NCBI GenBank assembly: GCA_028279945.1
Contig: JANQMT010000115.1
Location: 1 to 25,968 of the forward strand
From: JAKSCF01 sp028279945
GTDB taxonomy: Bacteria > Bacillota > Clostridia > Peptostreptococcales > JAAYPU01
Length of the DNA stretch: 25,968 bases
Reading direction: 5' to 3'
This document shows, piece after piece, positions 1 to 8,173 of the stretch (positions within the stretch are counted from its first letter, which is position 1; each line of letters begins with the position of its first letter). Position numbers and translations under genes: made by a program. The notes under the pieces were generated by a model. That model was not told the origin of the DNA. It worked only from the letters and a program-made list of their open reading frames with translations, and made no database searches.

Positions 1-632
1 AACATATTAAGTATGCGGTCTAAGGCTTCAATATTATAAATTTTAACCTCATTAACATCGACGCCGTATTCTTCCGAAAAATGCTTTTTGGCTTCGCCAA
101 GCTCACCTGCCATTTCAACACCGGTAAATCCACCACCGCATACTGCAAAAGTAAGCAAACGCTTTCTTTCTATCGGATCTTCCTCTAAAGATGCAAGTTC
201 AAACATTTTTCTTATGTGATTTCTAAGATTTATCGCATCTTCATATGACCAAAGAGAATGAGAAAACGCTTCGGCACCTTCAATACCAAAAAAATTAGAC
301 TCATTTCCGGTTCCTATGATCAAATAATCAAAATCATAAACATGTTTTTCTGATTTTAGCTGTTGTTTTTCAAAATCTGCCGAGAGAATTTGGTCAGTGA
401 CTACTTTTACTTTTCTTTCAGCAAATATTTTCCTTAAATCTACTCTTATTGCCGAAGGTTCGGTTCTGTGTCCTGCCACTTCGTGAAGTTCGGTCATAAG
501 GGTATGAAAGGGATATTTATCAATAAGTATTATTTCAACCATCGGGTCATTTTTAAATATTTTATGTAAAATTTTGCCTGCTTTTACTCCGGAATAGCCT
601 CCCCCTAGGATAACAATCTTTTGCTTATCCAT
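1..632 (-). CDS. ndh2: Type II NADH dehydrogenase (Ndh2-like), 3' part outside window
   Basis: This is a FAD-dependent pyridine nucleotide-disulfide oxidoreductase of the NDH-2 family, which passes electrons from NADH to membrane quinone without pumping ions. About 210 N-terminal residues are visible and the reading frame runs off the left edge. It begins MDKQKIVILGGGYSG, an N-terminal FAD-binding Rossmann motif, then has a YLIIGTG strand, and near residue 165 a second glycine motif, CGGGFTGVE, for NADH. The ATG at 630-632 follows a good AAGGAGG site. It diverges from the FMN-lipoprotein/apbE operon. That context, plus eetA/eetB and the polyprenyl synthase elsewhere in the window, suggests the NADH dehydrogenase of a flavin-based extracellular electron transfer pathway. 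Listeria Ndh2 has a C-terminal membrane extension, which cannot be checked here. An ordinary respiratory NDH-2 is the alternative. Confidence 0.85.
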   Translation of the reverse strand, partial: MDKQKIVILGGGYSGVKAGKILHKIFKNDPMVEIILIDKYPFHTLMTELHEVAGHRTEPSAIRVDLRKIFAERKVKVVTDQILSADFEKQQLKSEKHVYDFDYLIIGTGNESNFFGIEGAEAFSHSLWSYEDAINLRNHIRKMFELASLEEDPIERKRLLTFAVCGGGFTGVEMAGELGEAKKHFSEEYGVDVNEVKIYNIEALDRILNM

Positions 633-681
633 GTAAATCCTCCTTATTCACAAAACTTTGAGGTCAAAATATATATCTGTT

Positions 682-711
682 TTTATAAATATATCATAAA
701 TATAATGACAA
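682..711 (-). promoter_or_regulatory. Candidate promoter of ndh2
   Basis: On the minus strand, TTGTCA (711-706) and TATAAA (687-682) are separated by 18 bases, about 50 bp upstream of the ndh2 start. The region is very AT-rich, so a chance match is possible. Confidence 0.4.
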
Positions 712-845
712 TCAAAGGCTTTTTGGAAAAGTTGCCAATATTTTAACAAACAGTAAACGCTTGAAATATTAAGCGTTAGCAGCTTCAGATCAACTTGAAT
801 ATGCAGATACTCTTGATAGTATTATTCGTAAATGCTAAGATATTA

Positions 846-875
846 TTAAGACTTAAGCAAGTTACTTAGTCTTAA
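846..875 (+). promoter_or_regulatory. Inverted repeat in the leader of the FMN lipoprotein gene
   Basis: The arms TTAAGACT and AGTCTTAA are perfect complements and continue inward as AAG/CTT after one bulged T, around a 7-base loop. The hairpin ends just upstream of the ribosome binding site (AGGGAGG, about 880-886). No T-run follows, so it looks more like a 5' UTR stabiliser, operator or translation-control element than a terminator. Confidence 0.4.
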
Positions 876-896
876 ATGAGAGGGAGGAAGAATTTT

Positions 897-1823
897 ATGA
901 GAAAAAAACTAATGATGCTTGTTATAATATTAGTGGCAGGATTACTAGTTTTTGCTGGATGCGGTTCTGACGAACCGGCTGTAGTTGATGACGGAGGGGA
1001 TGACAGTACCGGAGAAACTGTCGGCTATGCGGATGGTACCTACTTTGCACAAGAAAATGAATTTGGAGGTCCCGGCTATAAGTACTTTGTAGTGCTTACG
1101 GTTGAAGGCGGTGCTATTACGGATGCATATTGGGGTGGAACCAATGTTCAACCATCGGGCAATAAACGTACTGCCAGTGAGGCCGGAAACTATCCAATGG
1201 TACAAGTAGGCGGCGCGGCTGCAGATTGGCATGTGCAGGCAGAAGCCGCAGAAGCATGGTTAATTGAAAACCAAGACCCTGCTGCATTTGAAGATTTGTA
1301 TACGGATGAAAAAGGACACACCGATGCACTTCAAACAGATGACGGAACGCAAGTTTCCATTCACGTAATAGAATTTTTTACACTTGCTGAAAAAGCTTTG
1401 GCATCAGATCCTGTTCCTAAAGGCGGATATATGACACCTGAAGATTATGTTCTAATGGCTGATCTTCCGGCAGACGACAGAGGATGGGTGTATAAAGGAG
1501 AATTTATTGTTGTGAACGGAACCATAGTAGATGTTCTTTACAATTCTGTATTTGCGGGAGAATTTAATGACGATACCGCTAAATATTTCAAAAAAGATGC
1601 AGACGGCAATCCGGACCCTTCAAAACCAAGCAGCAAACTAGAGCTGGGAGAAGATTATGGAATGGCCTGGGATACACAAGCGATAAGTGTTGCGGATTAT
1701 GTAGTAGATTCTCAAGACTTTGAAGTGAATTACATTGACGATGAAGGTCATACGGATGCCATTGCCGGAGTATCCATTCATGTAATAGAATTTGAAAAAT
1801 TATTTGATAAAGCTTTTCAATAA
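897..1823 (+). CDS. pplA: PplA-like FMN-binding lipoprotein, likely flavinylated surface electron carrier
   Basis: Secreted lipoprotein of 308 residues that probably carries covalently bound FMN and relays electrons outside the membrane. The start used is the ATG at 897, because AGGGAGG lies 10 bases before it; an in-frame ATG at 876 lies upstream of that site. The signal peptide ends FAGC, with lipid-anchor Cys22, followed by an acidic linker. Two FMN-bind-like repeats follow, roughly residues 40-170 and 175-308. Each ends in the same signature: GHTDALQ...VSIHVIEF near 140-160 and GHTDAIAGVSIHVIEF near 284-299. The candidate flavin acceptors are Ser154 and Ser293, where many FMN-bind proteins have Thr. 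The apbE gene directly downstream encodes the expected FMN transferase. The layout matches Listeria PplA; the orthology call rests on domain plan and context rather than on a search. Confidence 0.75.
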   Translation: MRKKLMMLVIILVAGLLVFAGCGSDEPAVVDDGGDDSTGETVGYADGTYFAQENEFGGPGYKYFVVLTVEGGAITDAYWGGTNVQPSGNKRTASEAGNYPMVQVGGAAADWHVQAEAAEAWLIENQDPAAFEDLYTDEKGHTDALQTDDGTQVSIHVIEFFTLAEKALASDPVPKGGYMTPEDYVLMADLPADDRGWVYKGEFIVVNGTIVDVLYNSVFAGEFNDDTAKYFKKDADGNPDPSKPSSKLELGEDYGMAWDTQAISVADYVVDSQDFEVNYIDDEGHTDAIAGVSIHVIEFEKLFDKAFQ

Positions 1824-1855
1824 AATATTGACCTAAGTTGAATAATAAGCTATAA

Positions 1856-1885
1856 AAAAGCTTTAGGGACATCCCTAAAGCTTTT
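1856..1885 (+). terminator. Strong intercistronic hairpin between FMN lipoprotein and apbE
   Basis: A perfect 13-bp stem (1856-1868 with 1873-1885) closes a 4-base ACAT loop. The right arm ends in TTTT followed by AA, a weak U-tract. It lies between the two cistrons, 22 bases before apbE and ahead of its AAGGAG site. It probably acts as a partial terminator or 3'-end stabiliser, giving more lipoprotein mRNA than apbE mRNA. Confidence 0.65.
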
Positions 1886-1906
1886 AATGTTAAGGAGCCT
1901 ATCATT

Positions 1907-2956
1907 ATGAAAAAAGTAACAATATTAATCCTATTTGCTTTATTGATGACTTCCTTGAGTTCCTGTAAAGTCCGGAAAAATGAGATCATAAATAATAATG
2001 AATATATATCGGACAATCAATTTCTTCTGGATACCATTGTAACCATTAAAATATATGACGACACAGATAAAGCCATTTTTGAGGATTTGTTCGCTTATAT
2101 AAAAGAACTTGAAAACATTTTGAGCGTGCATATTGAAGGAAGTGACCTCTGGAACTTACAAGAAAATGCAGGAAAACAGTGGACAGAAGTGTCTTTGGAT
2201 ACCATAAAGATAATAGAGAAAAGTATTGAAATATCGGAAATGTCACAGGGATTTTTTGACATAACCTCAGGGCCGTTGATTAAATTATGGGCGATTGATC
2301 CTCCCAAAGGATATTATCCAACCAATATAGAAATACAAGAAGCACTGGCTTTAATTGACTATAAAAAAATTGAAATTGATAAAGCGAGAAATAGAATCTT
2401 TTTAAAAGATATGGGTATGGAAGGGAATTTAGGAGCCATTGCCAAAGGTTATATTTCTGATAAAGTTAAAGAATATTTATTAGAAAAAGGGATTAACAGA
2501 GCCATTATCAATTTAGGAGGAAACGTACTTGTTATAGGCAATAAACAGGACGGAAGTGATTTTAAAATAGGTATTCAAGACCCCGACGGGGAAAGAGGAA
2601 AGTATCTTGGAGCTGTGAATGTCAGTGATAAATCGGTGGTCTCATCAGGAACATATGAGCGGTATTTTGTACATGAAGGCAAGGCGTATCACCATATATT
2701 TAATCCTTTCACAGGATTTCCTCAAGAAAATAGACTGAAAGGTGTCAGCATTATCAGCGATCACTCTACCGAGGGTGATGCATTTTCAACAGCCGTTTTT
2801 TTGATGGGTATAGATAAAGGAATGAAGCTGGTAGAAAGTATGGATGGAATAGACGTGATTTTTATAACAAAAGATAATAAATTGTATATTTCTTCAGGAA
2901 TTTCAAATATTTTTGAGCTGGAACTTGAAAGTGGCTATTCTATAGCAAATCCATAA
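1907..2956 (+). CDS. apbE: FAD:protein FMN transferase ApbE, lipoprotein (copy 1)
   Basis: ApbE proteins cleave FAD and attach the FMN part to Ser/Thr of FMN-binding proteins outside the cytoplasmic membrane. This 349-residue copy has a lipoprotein signal ending LSSC (Cys20). ApbE signatures are present in order: SDLW, FDITSGPLIKLW, LGAIAKGYISD, INLGGNV, SVVSSGTYERYF, YHHIFNPFTGFP and DAFSTAVFLMG. The last contains the Asp and Thr expected to bind the metal and flavin. Length is normal for the family. AAGGAG precedes the ATG at 1907 by 9 bases. It follows the FMN-binding lipoprotein gene, so that protein is its likely substrate, as with Listeria FmnB and PplA. A close paralogue lies at 12980-14023. 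Confidence 0.93.
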   Translation: MKKVTILILFALLMTSLSSCKVRKNEIINNNEYISDNQFLLDTIVTIKIYDDTDKAIFEDLFAYIKELENILSVHIEGSDLWNLQENAGKQWTEVSLDTIKIIEKSIEISEMSQGFFDITSGPLIKLWAIDPPKGYYPTNIEIQEALALIDYKKIEIDKARNRIFLKDMGMEGNLGAIAKGYISDKVKEYLLEKGINRAIINLGGNVLVIGNKQDGSDFKIGIQDPDGERGKYLGAVNVSDKSVVSSGTYERYFVHEGKAYHHIFNPFTGFPQENRLKGVSIISDHSTEGDAFSTAVFLMGIDKGMKLVESMDGIDVIFITKDNKLYISSGISNIFELELESGYSIANP

Positions 2957-3016
2957 AAATAGCCGATTATAGGTGTGAATATAAAAAATATTTATAGTAA
3001 AATAAGGAGAGAATCG

Positions 3017-3946
3017 ATGAAAACTAGAATGGCTTTATTACTATTGGTGTTAACCATATTATTGGCAGGGTGTACAAACCATAAAAACATTTCGGAAAAT
3101 AATACGATAAAGATAGGTATTCTGCCTGATAATGCATCGATCCCTTTTGTAATAGCAAATGAACTGGGGTATTTCGGTGAAGAAGGTTTAGATGTTGAAT
3201 TACAACTCTTTAGGAGTGCGGTAAATAGAGACTCTGCTTTTCAAGCAAATGAAATTCAATATGTTTCAACAGATGTTCTTTCACTAGGGCTGTTTAAAGA
3301 AAGTGAAACGGACGTTTATGCCGTAGCAAAAACCGGTGGAACCTATGGACTTGTCGTGCATCCAAATTCTAATATATTAGAAATCAAAGATTTGGTTGGG
3401 AAAAATATTGGACTGTCCTTTAATACATTAATGGAGTATCTTTTGGATACGGCACTTAAACATCATAATATCCGGCCGGATGCAGTTAATAAAATAAGTA
3501 TTCCATCTATTCCCGCAAGAATGGAAATGCTTAATACCGGACAAATAGATGCAGCGACACTTCCCGAGCCGCTGGCATCAACTGCCGTAGCAGAGGGTTC
3601 AAGTTTATTGGCGGTTAATAGTGATTTTGATACTTTTCCAGGGATACTGATGACAAAGAAAGAATACACGGATGCTGATCCTGGGGTTATAAAAGCTTTA
3701 TATAATGGCTATAACAAAGCGGTGGACTATATAAATTCCACTTCTCAAGAAGAATATTTTGATATCATAAAAGAAAAATTAGCTTTTCCTGAAAACTCAA
3801 ATGATTTTTTCGAGATAACAACTTATGAATATATGATGATACCTGAGGAGGAAGAGATAGAAAAAGGCATTGAATGGTTACTGGAAAAAGGACTTATTTC
3901 AAAAAAGTATTCTTATAGTGAATTTTTAGCAGAACCAAGAGAATAA
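3017..3946 (+). CDS. ABC-type substrate-binding lipoprotein, NMT1/THI5 (SsuA/TauA) type, orphan
   Basis: Extracellular solute-binding lipoprotein of 309 residues. The ATG at 3017 is preferred over the in-frame GTG at 2975 because AAGGAGA lies just before it and it gives a clean signal peptide ending LAGC (Cys19). The mature protein opens with IKIGILPDNASIPFVIANELGYF, then EEGLDVEL, the start typical of nitrate/taurine/thiamine-precursor-type binding proteins. Later, MLNTGQIDAATLPEPLA matches the family's hinge region. It lies 60 bp after apbE with no terminator between, so it is likely in the same operon. No permease or ATPase gene is adjacent, although such proteins normally need both. The ligand is unknown. 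Its place among flavin genes makes a flavin or flavin precursor worth considering (inference), since related proteins bind riboflavin. Confidence 0.8.
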   Translation: MKTRMALLLLVLTILLAGCTNHKNISENNTIKIGILPDNASIPFVIANELGYFGEEGLDVELQLFRSAVNRDSAFQANEIQYVSTDVLSLGLFKESETDVYAVAKTGGTYGLVVHPNSNILEIKDLVGKNIGLSFNTLMEYLLDTALKHHNIRPDAVNKISIPSIPARMEMLNTGQIDAATLPEPLASTAVAEGSSLLAVNSDFDTFPGILMTKKEYTDADPGVIKALYNGYNKAVDYINSTSQEEYFDIIKEKLAFPENSNDFFEITTYEYMMIPEEEEIEKGIEWLLEKGLISKKYSYSEFLAEPRE

Positions 3947-3989
3947 ATGCAGAGGAGACTTGGAAAAAAATATGTATTGTCTACCCTTT

Positions 3990-4016
3990 ACTTTAGGCAT
4001 TGCCTAAAGTTTTTTT
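3990..4016 (+). terminator. Rho-independent terminator of the FMN lipoprotein-apbE-SBP operon
   Basis: A 9-bp perfect stem (ACTTTAGGC / GCCTAAAGT) with a 3-base ATT loop is followed by six T. It lies 44 bases after the binding-protein stop codon and marks the operon end before addB. Confidence 0.9.
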
Positions 4017-4066
4017 GTTATAAATGAATTGGCGGCTTCATAATGGTCTCCTTAACAAAAAAATTT

Positions 4067-4075
4067 TGTTATAAT
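4067..4075 (+). promoter_or_regulatory. Extended -10 promoter candidate for addB
   Basis: TGTTATAAT fits the TGnTATAAT extended -10 consensus, with no good -35 at normal spacing. It lies about 60 bp before the addB start and after the preceding terminator. The same nine bases occur upstream of the second apbE gene (12938-12946). Confidence 0.5.
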
Positions 4076-4136
4076 AAAAGTATAGGATTACTAAATAGAA
4101 CCAATGAAAACTTTTGGAATAAATGAGGGTGGGACT

Positions 4137-7100
4137 ATGTCGGTTAATATTATTATTGGTAGAGCAGATAAAGATTTAAATCAATATATGTATGAGCGCG
4201 TACAGAATATTTCAGATCAAGAAATAAGGAAGACATATATATTAGTGCCTGAGCAATATACACTGCAAGCAGAAAAAACAGCAGTAGAGAAATTGCAGGT
4301 TCCCGGTTTGATGGATATTGAAGTATTAAGCTTTTCTAGGCTGTCACACTATATTTTAGATATGGTAGGCGGCGTAACCAGAGTACATGTCAATGAGCAA
4401 GGCAAGCACATGATTTTGTATAAGATCCTTACAGAGCTGGAAGAAGAATTACAGATATTTGGCAAAGCGGTAAAGAAGCATGGGTTCATAGATTTAATCA
4501 ATGAACTTATTACAGAAATGAAGCAATTTAATATATTATCCCAGGAGCTAATGGAAGTCATTATACATAAAGAAGACGAAATCATACTGACAAAGAAAAT
4601 CTTAGATATTTGTAAAGTTTACGAAAAATTCAATGACTACTTAAAGGACAAATATATTGATTCAGAAGATTTTATTAATATGTTGATTGATAAAATTAAT
4701 GATACGCTGCCCCTTAAAGATTCTGTAATTTGGATTGATGGATTTGACCATTTCAACCCTCAAATATTGACTTTAATAGGGAAAATGATGGGCATAGCCC
4801 ATGAAATAAATTTTAACTTTACAATGGATTCAAATGGATCAGATCAAGACTTGTTTGATGTTACGAGATATTCCGTTAACAAATGCATAGAAATGGCACA
4901 ACAAAGTGGTGTGCCATATCAGATGGTTAATGTGCAAAGTCAATACCAAATAAGGCAAGTTAAAGAAATTCAACATTTAGAAAAAAACTTATATGCCTAT
5001 TCCTTAGAAATCTATGAAAACAAGACAGAAAATATTGATTTATATGGATGCAGCAGTTATTATGCTGAGGTGGAAACCGTCGCGTCTAAAATAATTGAGT
5101 TAGTTAGAACCAGGGATTACCGTTATAAAGACATTGCGATCATATGCAACGATATGGACAGCTATGGCCATCTCATACAAAGAGTTTTTGAGGAATATGA
5201 TGTTCCTGTATTTATTGATACAAAAAAAACAATTATGCATAACCCTTTTGTTGAGTATATTATGGCCCTTATGGATGTTATTTCAAATGGATATCGTTAT
5301 GAGGATATTTTTAGATTTTTAAAAACCGGACAGTCGGATTATGAGATAGAAGCGTGTGAAGCGCTGGAAAACTATGCTATAAGATACAAAATTAAAGGCA
5401 ACAAATGGAAAAAAGATTTTGAAATTGGAAGAGAAGTATTGGGGGATGAAGCATTTGAGCAAGTAAATATCCTTCGAAGTGAAATAATAGGCATGTTTGA
5501 AGGCTTTGAACGGGTAATGAAAAAGGCTAAAACGGTATCGGAGAAGACTGAAAAGTTATATGACTATATTCAAAATAAAACCAAAACATTAAATAAGGTA
5601 GAAAATTGGATAGAACGCTTAAGAGGTCTTGGCGAGTATTCTTATATGAGAGAAACTGCTCAAATATGGAATATCATTATCAACATACTGGATCAAATGG
5701 TTGAATTAATAGGAGATACTGAAATCAATAATAAAGATTTCACCCAGATATTAAGGGCGGGGCTTGAGTCGGTGGAAGCAGGTATTATTCCTACAACTAT
5801 GGATCAAGTTATCGCCGGAACACTTCAAAGATCAAAAATAGCCAATGTTAAAGCTTTATTTATGATGGGTGTGAATGATGGTGTAATACCCAGTTGTCAT
5901 ACCACAGATGGCGTACTGCTCAGAGAAGAAAAAGAAATACTAAAAGATTATAATGTGGAAATGGGAAGAGATGAAGCTTTTAAAATCAAAGAAGAGAAGC
6001 TACTGATATACAAGGCAATGAGTAAATCAAGTGAATACTTAAGCCTAAGCTATACAGTTTCCGATGCTGAGGGTAAGGAAATGAAACCTTCTTTACTGAT
6101 AGACAGAGTAATGAAGATGTTTAAAAGGCTTTCTTTAAAGAAAGATATATTAGATCAGCCGGATGGGGGCGCAATGGTGACCACTCCAAAGAGCACTCTA
6201 AAATACTTAATAGAACAGATACGCCATGGATTAGAAGGTCACCCGATACCTGAATTGTGGCAAAATGTGCACAACTGGTATGTTGATAAAGACGAATACA
6301 AGGATGCATTAAGGCTTACTTTTGAAGGGCTTTTTTACAATAATCAATTAGAAAAACTATCTTGGAATGACGTCAAAAACTTATACAATCAACCAATGGC
6401 ATTAAGTGCTTCAAGGCTGGAAACTTTTGTATTGTGTCCATATGCTTATTTTTTACGGTATGGTATAAAAGCTGAAGAAAGAAAAATATATGACATTGCT
6501 GTAGCTGAAATAGGAGAGATATATCACCAAACCTTAATGGCTTTTTCAAAAAAAATGAGTCATGGTGAGGTAGATATAGAAGCATTACAGCGGGATGAAT
6601 GTGAAGAAATTATAAATCAAATTCTTGAAGACATAACCAATCATTATTTAGAAGGTATTTTAAAATCCAATAATAGGTATTTGTATAAAATTTTAAGAAT
6701 AAGGAAGGTCTTGAAAAAAACTGCTTGGATGCTTGTTGAGCATTTGAAAAAAGGGACATTTAACGAATTTTACTACGAAGTAAGCTTTGGAAGGAAAGGG
6801 ATATTTCCTCCTATACAAGTGATACTTCCCAATGAAGAGACCGTATATATAGAAGGGCGAATTGACAGAATTGATGTCCTTAATAAAGATGAAGCGTTAT
6901 TTATTAAGATAATCGATTATAAATCCGGAGGCAAGCAGTTAGATTTAAATGAAGTGGTAAATGGTTTACAGTTGCAGCTAATGGTTTATTTACAGGCAGC
7001 TTTGAAAGGGATACAAAGTCAAAAACAAGATAAAAATATTAAACCTGCAGGAATATTTTATTTTAAAATAGATAATCCTATGGTACCGATAGATTCGACT

Positions 7101-7532
7101 TTAGATGAAGAATCGCTTTTTAATACGGTAGAAAAACAAATTAGAAAAATGTTTAAAATGGATGGATTGGTACTGAAAGACAGCCGGTTGATTAAAGATT
7201 TGGATAAGGACATTCAAGGATACTCGGATATTATACCGGTTAATATTAAAAAGAATGGTGATATTGGAACTAAATCTAAGGTGCTGGGAGAAGAGGCGTT
7301 TCATCAAATCAGCGTATATACTGAAAAATTAGTAAAAAACATTTGTATGTCCATTACTCAGGGAAGCATCGACATTCAACCCAAAAAGCTGAGTGGAAAA
7401 AGAACATCATGCACTTTTTGTAAATATAAAACCATTTGTAATTTTGATACTTCTTTTCCCAATAACAAATATGAACGATGTAATAAAATTAAAACTGAAG
7501 ATGTATTGACTGCTCAGGAGATTAAAAGTTGA
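4137..7532 (+). CDS. addB: AddB-type helicase-exonuclease subunit (PD-(D/E)XK nuclease, 4Fe-4S), Walker A missing
   Basis: AddB is a nuclease subunit of the AddAB complex, which resects double-strand breaks for recombination. This protein is 1131 residues, a normal AddB length. The ATG at 4137 is chosen because it follows GAGGGTGGG and yields the family N-terminus. The C-terminal nuclease domain shows GRIDRID (about residue 906), DYKSGG (about 925) and QLQLMVYL, the RecB-like nuclease motifs. Cysteines at CPYAYF (about 766) and the late CTFCKYKTIC cluster (about 1090-1102) match the iron-sulfur staple. Two features are odd. The N-terminus reads IIIGRADKDLNQ where AddB proteins such as that of B. 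subtilis have a GRxGSGKT Walker A loop, so ATP binding there is doubtful. Also, addA, its usual neighbour, is absent: 641 bp without a gene follows. AddA may be elsewhere in the genome. Confidence 0.9.
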   Translation: MSVNIIIGRADKDLNQYMYERVQNISDQEIRKTYILVPEQYTLQAEKTAVEKLQVPGLMDIEVLSFSRLSHYILDMVGGVTRVHVNEQGKHMILYKILTELEEELQIFGKAVKKHGFIDLINELITEMKQFNILSQELMEVIIHKEDEIILTKKILDICKVYEKFNDYLKDKYIDSEDFINMLIDKINDTLPLKDSVIWIDGFDHFNPQILTLIGKMMGIAHEINFNFTMDSNGSDQDLFDVTRYSVNKCIEMAQQSGVPYQMVNVQSQYQIRQVKEIQHLEKNLYAYSLEIYENKTENIDLYGCSSYYAEVETVASKIIELVRTRDYRYKDIAIICNDMDSYGHLIQRVFEEYDVPVFIDTKKTIMHNPFVEYIMALMDVISNGYRYEDIFRFLKTGQSDYEIEACEALENYAIRYKIKGNKWKKDFEIGREVLGDEAFEQVNILRSEIIGMFEGFERVMKKAKTVSEKTEKLYDYIQNKTKTLNKVENWIERLRGLGEYSYMRETAQIWNIIINILDQMVELIGDTEINNKDFTQILRAGLESVEAGIIPTTMDQVIAGTLQRSKIANVKALFMMGVNDGVIPSCHTTDGVLLREEKEILKDYNVEMGRDEAFKIKEEKLLIYKAMSKSSEYLSLSYTVSDAEGKEMKPSLLIDRVMKMFKRLSLKKDILDQPDGGAMVTTPKSTLKYLIEQIRHGLEGHPIPELWQNVHNWYVDKDEYKDALRLTFEGLFYNNQLEKLSWNDVKNLYNQPMALSASRLETFVLCPYAYFLRYGIKAEERKIYDIAVAEIGEIYHQTLMAFSKKMSHGEVDIEALQRDECEEIINQILEDITNHYLEGILKSNNRYLYKILRIRKVLKKTAWMLVEHLKKGTFNEFYYEVSFGRKGIFPPIQVILPNEETVYIEGRIDRIDVLNKDEALFIKIIDYKSGGKQLDLNEVVNGLQLQLMVYLQAALKGIQSQKQDKNIKPAGIFYFKIDNPMVPIDSTLDEESLFNTVEKQIRKMFKMDGLVLKDSRLIKDLDKDIQGYSDIIPVNIKKNGDIGTKSKVLGEEAFHQISVYTEKLVKNICMSITQGSIDIQPKKLSGKRTSCTFCKYKTICNFDTSFPNNKYERCNKIKTEDVLTAQEIKS

Positions 7533-7618
7533 GCAATCCCTTTTTTAAAATTTCTAAGAGAGTTTGAATTGTAAAATAACTTAGCAAATAAATTGTTAAA
7601 AAATTGACGATAAATCTA

Positions 7619-7649
7619 TTGACTTTATTAAAAAAAGGAGTATTATAAT
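7619..7649 (+). promoter_or_regulatory. Promoter-like sequence after addB
   Basis: TTGACT (7619-7624) is followed by TATTAT (7641-7646, 16-base spacing) overlapping a perfect TATAAT (7644-7649, 19-base spacing). No coding sequence follows before the terminator at 7917, so it may drive a non-coding transcript. Confidence 0.4.
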
Positions 7650-7916
7650 ATTAAGAATGGTAATTAATTAACGATTTGTATTAAAACATAAGAAGTATGT
7701 AGAAGATGAGGTTAAGATTAGAAAAGTTATGTCCATTAGCAAATCGAATACAGCATAAGAAAATACGTTAAAATGTTAACAATATAGTGAGATACAATTT
7801 TAATTAATGATATATTTATTATAAAAAAAGAGTATAAATAATTTCTATAGGTATATTTTGGTTATAATGACCTATTATAAATAAGGTAACACTATCTATT
7901 TTTATATATTTTTAAG

Positions 7917-7950
7917 CAGCTTTCCTTAAGATTGAAGGCTGTTTTTTTTT
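7917..7950 (+). terminator. Intrinsic terminator in the addB-dgc gap
   Basis: The stem CAGCTTTC / GAAGGCTG (8 bp, one G-T pair) with a 9-base loop is followed by nine T. It lies 384 bp beyond the addB stop, so it either ends a long addB 3' UTR or a separate short RNA. Confidence 0.75.
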
Positions 7951-8173
7951 ATAAAATTCATCTAAAATCGTAATTATGGTAAAAATTACTGTATAATTGT
8001 ATTAAAAGAGGTTGTAATGTGTTATAGTTATATGATTGTACAAAACAAAGCGTTCAGATGATTAGGGTTTTATGAGGAGTACGGAAAGTATATTTCGTTT
8101 TTAAAGAGATATAATTGTTTTGCTTTATTTTTAAAGTGATTTCTATTAGGGGGAGTAAATAGAGAGGTAAGCA

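Larger units (their letters stand above)
7533..8173. other. 641-bp gene-free region between addB and the diguanylate cyclase
   Basis: Very AT-rich, with no gene I can support. It holds a promoter-like site (7619-7649), a small inverted repeat TTATAAT-GACCT-ATTATAA (7862-7880), a good terminator (7917-7950) and the leader of the next gene. The stretch from about 7656 to 7950 could be a small RNA. Short open segments, for example 7672-7755 ending KSNTA, lack an upstream start codon and ribosome binding site. Confidence 0.5.

Noticed and set aside
1588..2307. Several minus-strand open frames under the FMN lipoprotein and apbE genes
   Set aside because: They lie antisense to well-supported genes, lack ribosome binding sites and show no recognisable family features.
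7672..7755. Short open segment ending in KSNTA, and an overlapping ATG reading frame at 7706
   Set aside because: The first has no start codon before its middle; the second has no ribosome binding site; both are under 30 codons in a very AT-rich stretch.
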